This document shows positions 1 to 6,096 of a DNA stretch of 28,617 bases, piece after piece. This DNA is from Pseudomonadota bacterium. GTDB lineage: Bacteria; Pseudomonadota; Gammaproteobacteria; Burkholderiales; Burkholderiaceae_C. The stretch is from NCBI GenBank assembly GCA_023442945.1, contig JAEZWW010000095.1, forward strand, positions 1-28,617. The letters run 5' to 3'. Position numbers and translations under genes: made by a program. The stretch's first letter is position 1. Every line of letters starts with the position of its first letter. The notes beneath the pieces were generated by a model. That model was not told where the DNA came from. It ran no database searches and saw nothing but the letters and a program-made list of their open reading frames with translations.

Positions 1-666
1 CACGCCGCTGGGGGCACGCCCCTGGCCTTGTCGCGCAGCCAGTTGCGCACGCTGCAAGCTGCCTGTCTGCACCAGGACGCCGGCCGCTTTGAGCTGTGCC
101 ATCGCTGGCTCCACCGCGTGCACGGCGCGCCGTCCCTGCGCCTGAACGTGCTGGACGCGGACTGGCGCCGCCTGGAAGGCATGGCGCGCGCGGTCGACCG
201 CGAGATTCACCAACTGCAAGCTTTCGTTCGCTTTCGGCCCGCGCGCGCGCCAGAGGGGCACGACATCCACGTCGCCTGGTTTGAACCGCTCCATCACACG
301 CTGCTGGCAGCGGCGCCTTTCTTTGTGCGGCGCTTTGCCAACCAGCACTGGAGCATCCTGACGCCCACCCTGTGCATCGCCTGGAGCGGTGAACGCCTGC
401 AGACCGCCGCGGGCGCCCGGCGCGCCGATGCACCGCCGCCGGACGCGGGCGAAGCGTTCTGGCTGGCCTATTACCGCAGCACCTTCAATCCGGCTCGCCT
501 GAAAGAGCAGGCCATGCAGCGCGAGATGCCGCGCAGCCGCTGGCCCAACCTGCCCGAAGCGGTGTTGATCTCGTCGCTGGTTCAGCAGGCGCGCGACCGC
601 ACGGGGCGCATGTTGCAGACGCAGCCGGCGGCCCTCAACGACGCGCGGCAAGAACCACGCGACTGA
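1..666 (+). CDS. DUF4130 domain protein (TIGR03915-like), 5' end outside window
   Basis: The frame is open from the first base, so the true start lies upstream; a TTG at 28 is internal to the conserved region. The visible 221 residues match the DUF4130 pattern: a helical segment with HQDAGRFELCHRWLHRV, then HQLQAFVRFR, AWFEP, the APFFVRRFANQHWSILTP block, YYRSTFNPARL and EMPRSRWPNLPEA. DUF4130 occurs alone (annotated as a probable DNA metabolism protein) or at the N-terminus of UdgX-type uracil-DNA glycosylases. Here the protein stops right after DUF4130, so it is the stand-alone type. In many genomes that type lies beside a radical-SAM putative DNA modification or repair protein; such a partner would be upstream and is not visible. 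The biochemical role is unknown. The gene converges with the methyltransferase gene that follows. Confidence 0.8.
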   Translation, partial: HAAGGTPLALSRSQLRTLQAACLHQDAGRFELCHRWLHRVHGAPSLRLNVLDADWRRLEGMARAVDREIHQLQAFVRFRPARAPEGHDIHVAWFEPLHHTLLAAAPFFVRRFANQHWSILTPTLCIAWSGERLQTAAGARRADAPPPDAGEAFWLAYYRSTFNPARLKEQAMQREMPRSRWPNLPEAVLISSLVQQARDRTGRMLQTQPAALNDARQEPRD

Positions 667-667
667 T

Positions 668-720
668 TCGACGGGTCGGTGCTGTCCCGCTCCTCACCAG
701 CGCGAGCAGCTATCTTTTCA
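668..720 (-). repeat. Degenerate copy of the three-hairpin interspersed repeat (R1)
   Basis: Read on the minus strand, the segment begins with GATAGCTGCTCGCGCTGG and ends in GTCGAATC. It has the order and length of the family found across this window but only partial match in the middle. It fills the gap between two convergent genes. Confidence 0.45.
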
Positions 721-761
721 GAAGTGATTGCCTCTCGCAGACCGCGCGCTGGCGACACCGC

Positions 762-2045
762 TCAGCCCCCGGCGCGCTGCCAGACCGCCGCAAAAAACCC
801 GTCGGTGCCGTGCCGGTGCGGCCACAGGCGCAGGTAGCGGTGGGCATGCGCGCCTTCAGCCGGTGCGCACAGCTGGGCGGCGTTCGGCACCTTCAGGCTG
901 TCCAGCAGCTCGGCGGCCGACAGCGGCACGAAGTCCGGGTGCGCGGCGCCAAAGGCTTCGGCGATGGCCTCGTTTTCCTGCGGCAGCACGCTGCAGGTCG
1001 CGTACACCAATCGGCCGCCCGGTTTGACCAGGCGCGCGGCGCTGGTCAGGATGGCCTGCTGCTTGACCGTCAGTTCTTCCACGTCCTTGGGCGACTGGCG
1101 CCACTTCAGGTCCGGGTTGCGGCGCAGCGTGCCGAGGCCCGAGCACGGCGCGTCGACCAGCACGCGATCCATCTTGCCGGCCAGGCGCTTGATGCGCTCG
1201 TCGCGCTCGTGCGCGATGGCGACCGGGTGCACGTTCGACAAGCCGCTGCGCGCCAGCCGCGGCTTGAGCGCCGCCAACCGGTGCGCCGACACGTCGAACG
1301 CGTACAGCCGCCCGGTGCTGCGCATGCCCGCGCCGATGGCCAGCGTCTTGCCGCCAGCGCCGGCGCAGAAATCCGCCACCATCTCGCCGCGCTTGGCGTC
1401 CAGCAGCAGCGCCAGCAGTTGCGAGCCCTCGTCCTGCACCTCCAGCGCGCCTTCGGTGAACAGCGCCAGCTTCTGCAAAGGCGGCTTGCCGTGCACGCGC
1501 AGGCCCCAGGGCGAATACGGTGTTGCTTCGGATTGGATAGCTGCCTGCGCAAGTCCCTTCTCGGCTTCAGCCCGTTTTTTCTTGAGGGTGTTGACGCGCA
1601 GGTCGAGCGGTGCGGTCTCCAGCAGGTTGGCCGCGAGCGCGTCGAATTCGTCACCGACCTGCGCGCGCAGCGGCTCGACCAGCCAGGCCGGCAGGTTGTG
1701 GCGGTCTTCAGGGCGCAGCTCGGCCGGCGTCACCGCGTCGCACGAATCCAGCCAGGTTTTTTCCTGCGGGCTGAGCGCGGCTCTCAAGAAATCGCGCGAG
1801 CCGTGGAAGCCCAGGATGGCCAGGCGCCGCTCGCGCGCACCGCTGCCGGCGCGGGCCAGGTGTTCGTACAAGGGTTTGCGCCGCAGCACGGCGTAGGCGG
1901 TCTCGGCCAGGGTGGCGCGCTCGCGCGGGCCCAGCTGGCGGTGGTCACGGAAATAGCGGGACACCACCGCATCGGCCGGGTGGTCCAGGCGCAGAACCTG
2001 CAAGACCAGTTCACTGGCGTGGTTCAGCAAGGCGTTCGGATGCAT
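762..2045 (-). CDS. RsmB/NOP-family RNA (cytosine-C5) methyltransferase
   Basis: This 427-residue protein would transfer a methyl group from S-adenosylmethionine to C5 of a cytosine in rRNA (or tRNA) in the cytoplasm. The first ~130 residues are helical and fit the NusB-like RNA-binding part of RsmB proteins. The Rossmann methyltransferase domain follows, with the SAM-binding loop DFCAGAGGKT at 225-234, motif IV DAPCSG at 298-303 and motif VI with TCS at 350-352. Cys351 is the expected nucleophile and Cys301 the second conserved cysteine. The length matches E. coli RsmB (429). Burkholderiales often carry more than one member of this family, and a copy beside purN need not be the RsmB orthologue, so I give no symbol. 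It lies downstream of purN on the same strand, with 231 bp and a repeat between them. Residues about 153-171 are encoded by a segment resembling the interspersed repeat in antisense. Confidence 0.93.
   Translation of the reverse strand: MHPNALLNHASELVLQVLRLDHPADAVVSRYFRDHRQLGPRERATLAETAYAVLRRKPLYEHLARAGSGARERRLAILGFHGSRDFLRAALSPQEKTWLDSCDAVTPAELRPEDRHNLPAWLVEPLRAQVGDEFDALAANLLETAPLDLRVNTLKKKRAEAEKGLAQAAIQSEATPYSPWGLRVHGKPPLQKLALFTEGALEVQDEGSQLLALLLDAKRGEMVADFCAGAGGKTLAIGAGMRSTGRLYAFDVSAHRLAALKPRLARSGLSNVHPVAIAHERDERIKRLAGKMDRVLVDAPCSGLGTLRRNPDLKWRQSPKDVEELTVKQQAILTSAARLVKPGGRLVYATCSVLPQENEAIAEAFGAAHPDFVPLSAAELLDSLKVPNAAQLCAPAEGAHAHRYLRLWPHRHGTDGFFAAVWQRAGG
1535..1588 (+). repeat. Candidate repeat copy inside the methyltransferase gene (R2)
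   Basis: The stretch starts GGATAGCTGCCTGCGCAAG and ends CCGTTTTTTCTTGAG. This follows the repeat's pattern of ATAGCTG, CGCGC-like, AGCCC, T-run and CTTGA. It is antisense to the host gene and in frame. The protein is not longer than its relatives here, so this may be replacement or coincidence rather than simple insertion. Confidence 0.4.
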
Positions 2046-2169
2046 CGGGCGATTGTCGCATTCGGCCTCGCGCAGGCGCGGACGGCCATGCGCGGCGCGC
2101 GTGCAGCGTCCAAACGGGTCACGCGACGGTCAGTGTCGGCGACACGGTGATACGGCGGCGCAGCCGCTT

Positions 2170-2236
2170 GCTATCTTCTTGCTAGCTGGCCGCGCAATTC
2201 CCCGTAGGGCCAGAGGCACATTTCTCTCGAAATCGC
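2170..2236 (+). repeat. Three-hairpin interspersed repeat (R3)
   Basis: This is a clear copy. GCTATC is followed by GCTAGC, then CTGGCC and its exact complement GGCCAG flanking a 16-base loop, then ATTT and AAAT near the end. It lies between purN (end 2277) and the methyltransferase gene (start 2045), in the probable leader of the latter. Confidence 0.85.
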
Positions 2237-2276
2237 ATGCCCGGGCCAGCGCGCGCCGGACTGGCCAATCAGCCCT

Positions 2277-2864
2277 TCAACCGCCCTGCCCTTGCAGCCA
2301 CGCCGCGATGGCGCGCGGGTAGATCAAGTGCTCTTGGCTCAGCACGCGCGCAGCCAGGGTGGCGGCGCTGTCGCCGGGCAGCACGGGCACCACCGCCTGG
2401 TCCAGGATGTCGCCGTGGTCCAGCTCGGCCGTCACGCGGTGCACGGTGGCGCCGGCGAAGCGGCAACCCATGTCGATGGCGCGCTGGTGCGTGTGCAGGC
2501 CAGTGAAGGCCGGCAGCAGGCTGGGGTGGATGTTGACCAGCCGCCCGTCAAAGCGCGCGACAAAGCCGGGCGTCAAGATGCGCATGAAGCCGGCCAGCAC
2601 CACCAGCGCGGGCGCGTGCTGCTCGACGGCGTCGCCCAGCGCCGCGTCAAACGCTTCGCGGCTGGCGTAGGCCTGGTGCTCCACGAGCTGCGTGGCCAGG
2701 CCCGCGTCCCGCGCCAACGCCAGGCCCGGCGCCTGCGCGCGGTTGCTGATCACGGCCACGACGCGCGCGCCCAGGCGCTCGGCCCAACGCTCGCGCTCGG
2801 CGGCCTGCACGATGGCCGCCATGTTGCTGCCGGTGCCGGAGATCAGGATGACGATGTGCTTCAT
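2277..2864 (-). CDS. purN: Phosphoribosylglycinamide formyltransferase (PurN)
   Basis: This is the GAR transformylase of purine synthesis: it transfers the formyl group of 10-formyltetrahydrofolate to 5'-phosphoribosylglycinamide. The 195-residue length is typical. Seen in the sequence are the N-terminal phosphate-binding ISGTGSNM at 8-15, the NIHPSLLP block at 111-118 and the TAELDHGD block at 145-152. Family knowledge places the catalytic residues at Asn111, His113 and Asp149, and all three are present. The start ATG at 2864 gives the canonical N-terminus. The gene is divergent from yceH with 68 bp between the two starts, so both promoters lie in that short interval. Confidence 0.97.
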   Translation of the reverse strand: MKHIVILISGTGSNMAAIVQAAERERWAERLGARVVAVISNRAQAPGLALARDAGLATQLVEHQAYASREAFDAALGDAVEQHAPALVVLAGFMRILTPGFVARFDGRLVNIHPSLLPAFTGLHTHQRAIDMGCRFAGATVHRVTAELDHGDILDQAVVPVLPGDSAATLAARVLSQEHLIYPRAIAAWLQGQGG

Positions 2865-2920
2865 GAAGGGGCTGGATTATCCGGCAGCGCAAGCTGCTGC
2901 CGCGCCGCGCTCACCCCCGC

Positions 2921-2926
2921 TATGCT
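2921..2926 (+). promoter_or_regulatory. Probable -10 element of yceH, leaderless arrangement
   Basis: TATGCT lies exactly six bases before the yceH ATG at 2933, which places transcription start at or next to the A of the ATG. No Shine-Dalgarno sequence precedes the ATG. The -35 region is not well matched, so this rests on spacing and hexamer only. Confidence 0.45.
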
Positions 2927-2932
2927 TGCCGC

Positions 2933-3649
2933 ATGACCCTGCCCCGACCCTTGACCCTGACCGAAACCCGCGTGCTGGGCACGCTGCTGGAAAAGGCACG
3001 CACTGTGCCCGACACCTACCCGCTGTCGCTCAACCTGGTGGTGACCGGCTGCAACCAGAAGACCAGCCGCGAGCCGGTGATGAACGTGAGCGAGGCCGAA
3101 GCGCAGGAAGCGCTGGACGACTTGAAGGCGCTGTCGCTGGTGATCGAATCGCACGGCAGCCGCGTCGCCAAGTACGAACACAACCTGCAGCGCGTGCTGC
3201 ACATCCCCGACCAGTCGGCGGTGCTGCTGGGCCTGCTGATGCTGCGCGGGCCGCAGACAGCGGCCGAGCTGCGCACCAACGCCGAGCGCTGGCACCGCTT
3301 TGCCGACATCTCGTCGGCGGAAGGCTTCTTGAACGAACTGGCCGAACGCGCCGACGACAAAGGCGGCCCGCTGGTCGTGCTGCTGCCGCGCGCGGCCGGT
3401 GCGCGGGAGGCGCGCTGGGCGCACCTGCTGGCCGGGCCCGTGGACACGTCCGCTATACAAACAGTAGCTGGTCGCGCAGATGGCTCTAGGGCCGAAGGCC
3501 AATTTGATCGAATTTCTGCGCTGGAAGCCGACGTCGCCGCCCTGCGCGCCACGGTGGACCGCCTGTGCGCGGCGCTCGGCGTGTCGCCTGCAGCAACGGA
3601 TTTGGGCGAGGCGCATGCTACAACCACGAATTCACCGGAGACACACTGA
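2933..3649 (+). CDS. yceH: YceH/DUF480 family winged-helix protein
   Basis: This 238-residue member of the YceH (UPF0502) family has no established biochemical function. The family fold consists of two winged-helix domains and a C-terminal helix. Diagnostic blocks are LTLTETRVLGTLLEK, YPLSLNLVVTGCNQKTSREP and VMNVSEAE in the first domain (residues 6-57), and LLMLRGPQTAAELRTNAERWHRF in the second. The C-terminal segment ISALEADVAALRATVDRL is a predicted coiled coil. Compared with E. coli YceH, the linker between the domains and the coil is replaced over residues 174-195 by the translation of an interspersed repeat. The stop TGA shares its last base with the ATG of the next gene. Confidence 0.93.
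   Translation: MTLPRPLTLTETRVLGTLLEKARTVPDTYPLSLNLVVTGCNQKTSREPVMNVSEAEAQEALDDLKALSLVIESHGSRVAKYEHNLQRVLHIPDQSAVLLGLLMLRGPQTAAELRTNAERWHRFADISSAEGFLNELAERADDKGGPLVVLLPRAAGAREARWAHLLAGPVDTSAIQTVAGRADGSRAEGQFDRISALEADVAALRATVDRLCAALGVSPAATDLGEAHATTTNSPETH
3452..3517 (+). repeat. Interspersed repeat inserted in frame within yceH (R4)
   Basis: GCTAT, a short spacer, GTAGCTGG, CGCGCAGATGG, CTAGGGCC, AATTT and GAATTT occur in the same order and spacing as in intergenic copies. It has no in-frame stop and adds about 22 codons to the linker before the C-terminal coil. The orientation is sense with respect to yceH. Confidence 0.8.
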
Positions 3650-4857
3650 TGGATCTTGCCTTCACCCCCGAAGAATTGAAGTTCCGCGACGAGATTCGCG
3701 CCTGGGTCAAAGCCCACCTTCCCCCCGAGATCGCCGACAAGGTGCACAAGGCGCAGCGCCTGTCACAGGGTGACATGCAGCGCTGGGCCAAGATCCTGGG
3801 CAAGCAAGGCTGGCTCGGCTACGGCTGGCCGAAACAGTTCGGCGGACCGGGCTGGACTGCAGTGCAGAAACATCTTTTTGAAGAAGAATGCGCCATGGCG
3901 GGCGCGCCGCGCATCGTGCCCTTTGGCCCGGTGATGGTGGCGCCGGTGATCATGGCCTATGGCAACAAGGAACAGCAAGAGCGCTTTCTGCCCGGCATCG
4001 GCAGCGGCGAAGTCTGGTGGAGCCAGGGTTACAGCGAACCGGGTTCGGGCTCGGACCTGGCGTCGGTGCGCACCAAGGCCGAGCGCCAGGGCGACAAATA
4101 CATCGTCAACGGCCAGAAGACCTGGACCACGCTGGGCCAGTACGGCGACTGGATGTTCAACCTGGTGCGCACCAGCAACGAAGGTAAGCCACAGACCGGC
4201 ATCAGCTTCCTGCTGATCGACATGAAGTCGCCCGGCGTGAGCGTGCGCCCGATCAAGCTGCTGGACGGCGAGGTCGAGGTGAACGACGTGTTCTTCGACA
4301 ACGTCGAAGTGCCGGCCGAGAACCTGATCGGCGAAGAAAACAAGGGCTGGACCTACGCCAAGCACCTGCTGAGCCACGAGCGCACCAACATCGCCGACGT
4401 GAACCGCGCCAAGCGCGAGCTGGAGCGCCTGAAGCGCATCGCCAAGGCCGAAGGCGTGTACGACGACCTGCGCTTCCGTGACCAGATCGCGCTGCTGGAA
4501 GTGGACGTGGTCGCCCTGGAGATGCTGGTGCTGCGCGTGCTGAGCGCTGAAAAATCCGGCCGCAACGCGCTGGACATCGCCGGCCTGTTGAAGATCAAGG
4601 GCAGCGAGATCCAGCAGCGTTACACCGAGCTGATGATGCTGGCCGCCGGCCCGTACAGCCTGCCCTACATCTTCGAAGCCATGGACGCCGGCTGGCAAGG
4701 CGACCAGGCCGCCGCCGCGGGCCTGCAGGGCTTTCCGGGCGGCGAGGTGGCCAACGCCACGCTGGCGCCGGGCTACTTCAACTACCGCAAAACCACCATC
4801 TACGGCGGCTCCAACGAAGTGCAGCGCAACATCGTCGCGCAGACGGTACTCGGCTGA
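3649..4857 (+). CDS. Acyl-CoA dehydrogenase, large partner (PimC-like)
   Basis: This 402-residue flavoprotein would introduce a trans-2 double bond into an acyl-CoA and pass electrons to electron-transfer flavoprotein. The first ACAD signature is intact (SEPGSGSDLAS at 129-139). The second signature reads IYGGSNEVQRNIVA at the C-terminus. The Glu of the MCAD-type YEG position is Gly here, so the catalytic base must lie elsewhere, as in several ACAD subfamilies. Order and sequence resemble the paired pimeloyl-CoA dehydrogenase large and small subunits described in Rhodopseudomonas; substrate choice is inferred only. The start at ATG 3649 has GGAG at 3637-3640 and overlaps the yceH stop by one base, giving translational coupling. 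The longer open frame back to 3565 lies inside yceH and was rejected. Confidence 0.9.
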   Translation: MDLAFTPEELKFRDEIRAWVKAHLPPEIADKVHKAQRLSQGDMQRWAKILGKQGWLGYGWPKQFGGPGWTAVQKHLFEEECAMAGAPRIVPFGPVMVAPVIMAYGNKEQQERFLPGIGSGEVWWSQGYSEPGSGSDLASVRTKAERQGDKYIVNGQKTWTTLGQYGDWMFNLVRTSNEGKPQTGISFLLIDMKSPGVSVRPIKLLDGEVEVNDVFFDNVEVPAENLIGEENKGWTYAKHLLSHERTNIADVNRAKRELERLKRIAKAEGVYDDLRFRDQIALLEVDVVALEMLVLRVLSAEKSGRNALDIAGLLKIKGSEIQQRYTELMMLAAGPYSLPYIFEAMDAGWQGDQAAAAGLQGFPGGEVANATLAPGYFNYRKTTIYGGSNEVQRNIVAQTVLG

Positions 4858-4884
4858 CCCACAGAACACGGAAGGCAGACAGAC

Positions 4885-6000
4885 ATGGACTTCGATTTTT
4901 CCGACGACCAACAAGCCCTGCGCGACGCGGTGGCCAAGTGGGTCGAAAAAGACTACGGCTTCGAGCGCCGCCAGCAGATCGTCAAGGCCGGCGGCTTTGA
5001 CCGCAGCGTCTACAACGAACTGGCCGAACTGGGCCTGACCGGCATCTGGATCAGCGAAGAGCACGGTGGCCTGGGCCTAGGCCCGGTCGACGCCATGGTG
5101 GTGCTGGAAGAGCTGGGCCGCGGCATCGTGACCGAGCCGCTGGCGCAAGCCTTTGTCACCAGCGCCGTGATCGGCAAGTACGGCAGCGCCGCGGTGCAGT
5201 CCGCCTGGCTGCCCAAGATCGCCAGCGGCGAAGCCCTGGTCGTGCTGGCGCAGCAGGAACGCAAGGCGCGCTACCACCTGGAGCGCTGCGAGGCGCAGGC
5301 CAGCGGCAGCGGCGACAGCTGGGCCGTCACCGGCCTGAAAAGCATCGTGCCCGCCGGCGACCAGGCCGACGCTTTTGTCGTGCCCGCCACGGCCGGCGGC
5401 AAGATAGCGCTGTTCCTGATCGAGCGCAGCGCCCAGGGCGTGAGCACGCGCGGCTACCTGACGCAGGACGAATCGCGTGCGGCCGAAGTCCGCTTCGACA
5501 GCGCGCCCGCCACGCTGATTACCACCGACGGCCTGCCTGCCCTCACCTACGCGGTCGACGTGGGCATCGCCTGCGCCTGCGCCGAAGGCGTGGGCACGAT
5601 GGAGCAAACCCTTCGCCTGACCACCGAATACATGAACCAGCGCAAGCAGTTCGGCGTGGTGATCGCCAGCTTCCAGGCGCTGCGCCACCGCGTTGCCGAC
5701 ATGAAGATGCAGCTGGAGCTGGCCCGCTCCATGAGCTACTACGCCACGCTGAAGCTGGGCGCGCCGGAAGCTGAGCGCCGTCAAGCGCTGTCGCGCGCCA
5801 AGGTGCAGTTGGGCCAGTCGATGCGCGTGGTCGGCCAGCAGTCGGTGCAGCTGCACGGCGGCATCGGCGTGACCGACGAATACGCCGGCAGCCACTACTT
5901 CAAGCGCCTGACGCAGCTGGAAATGACCTACGGCGACACCTTGCACCACTTGGGGGAAGTGTCCGAGCGCATGCAGGAATCGGCCGGCGTGTTTGCCTGA
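4885..6000 (+). CDS. Acyl-CoA dehydrogenase, small partner (PimD-like)
   Basis: This 371-residue ACAD-fold protein follows the large partner after 27 bp and is preceded by GGAAGG. The N-terminal DFDFSDDQQALRDAVAKWVEKDY and the C-terminal helical domain (LRHRVADMKMQLELARSM, LHGGIGVTDEY) are typical of the family. The first ACAD signature is degraded: the expected SEPG.GSD block is replaced by QQERKARYHLE. The C-terminal YEGT position reads YGDT, again without the usual Glu. This fits a subunit of a heteromeric dehydrogenase in which the two chains share one active site, as described for alpha2beta2 ACADs of steroid degradation; that stoichiometry is inferred here. A strong terminator follows 20 bp after the stop. 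Confidence 0.9.
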   Translation: MDFDFSDDQQALRDAVAKWVEKDYGFERRQQIVKAGGFDRSVYNELAELGLTGIWISEEHGGLGLGPVDAMVVLEELGRGIVTEPLAQAFVTSAVIGKYGSAAVQSAWLPKIASGEALVVLAQQERKARYHLERCEAQASGSGDSWAVTGLKSIVPAGDQADAFVVPATAGGKIALFLIERSAQGVSTRGYLTQDESRAAEVRFDSAPATLITTDGLPALTYAVDVGIACACAEGVGTMEQTLRLTTEYMNQRKQFGVVIASFQALRHRVADMKMQLELARSMSYYATLKLGAPEAERRQALSRAKVQLGQSMRVVGQQSVQLHGGIGVTDEYAGSHYFKRLTQLEMTYGDTLHHLGEVSERMQESAGVFA

Positions 6001-6019
6001 CCCGGCGTTTCGCCCATGG

Positions 6020-6049
6020 AAAAAGCCCGCGCACTGCGCGGGCTTTTTT
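6020..6049 (+). terminator. Bidirectional intrinsic terminator
   Basis: GCCCGCGC at 6025-6032 pairs with GCGCGGGC at 6036-6043 around a three-base loop, with A5 before and T6 after the stem. It ends the acyl-CoA dehydrogenase unit on the plus strand. Because of the A-run it can also stop transcripts of the large minus-strand gene that ends at 6097. Confidence 0.93.
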
Positions 6050-6064
6050 GTGACTGAGCGGGTC

Positions 6065-6083
6065 GGGGCCGGTGACCGGCCCC
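6065..6083 (-). terminator. GC hairpin just after the surface-protein stop codon
   Basis: GGGGCCGG at 6065-6072 pairs perfectly with CCGGCCCC at 6076-6083 around TGA. It has no T-run of its own. It lies 13 bp beyond the minus-strand stop and 16 bp before the intrinsic terminator, so it may protect the transcript 3' end. Confidence 0.5.
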
Positions 6084-6096
6084 TCACCCGCGCCGC

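Noticed and set aside
810..2150. 446-residue plus-strand open frame
   Set aside because: Antisense to the RsmB/NOP methyltransferase, which has all catalytic motifs.
3565..3648. Upstream extension of the first acyl-CoA dehydrogenase
   Set aside because: Lies in yceH in another frame; the family N-terminus MDLAFTPEELKFRDE and a ribosome site support the ATG at 3649.
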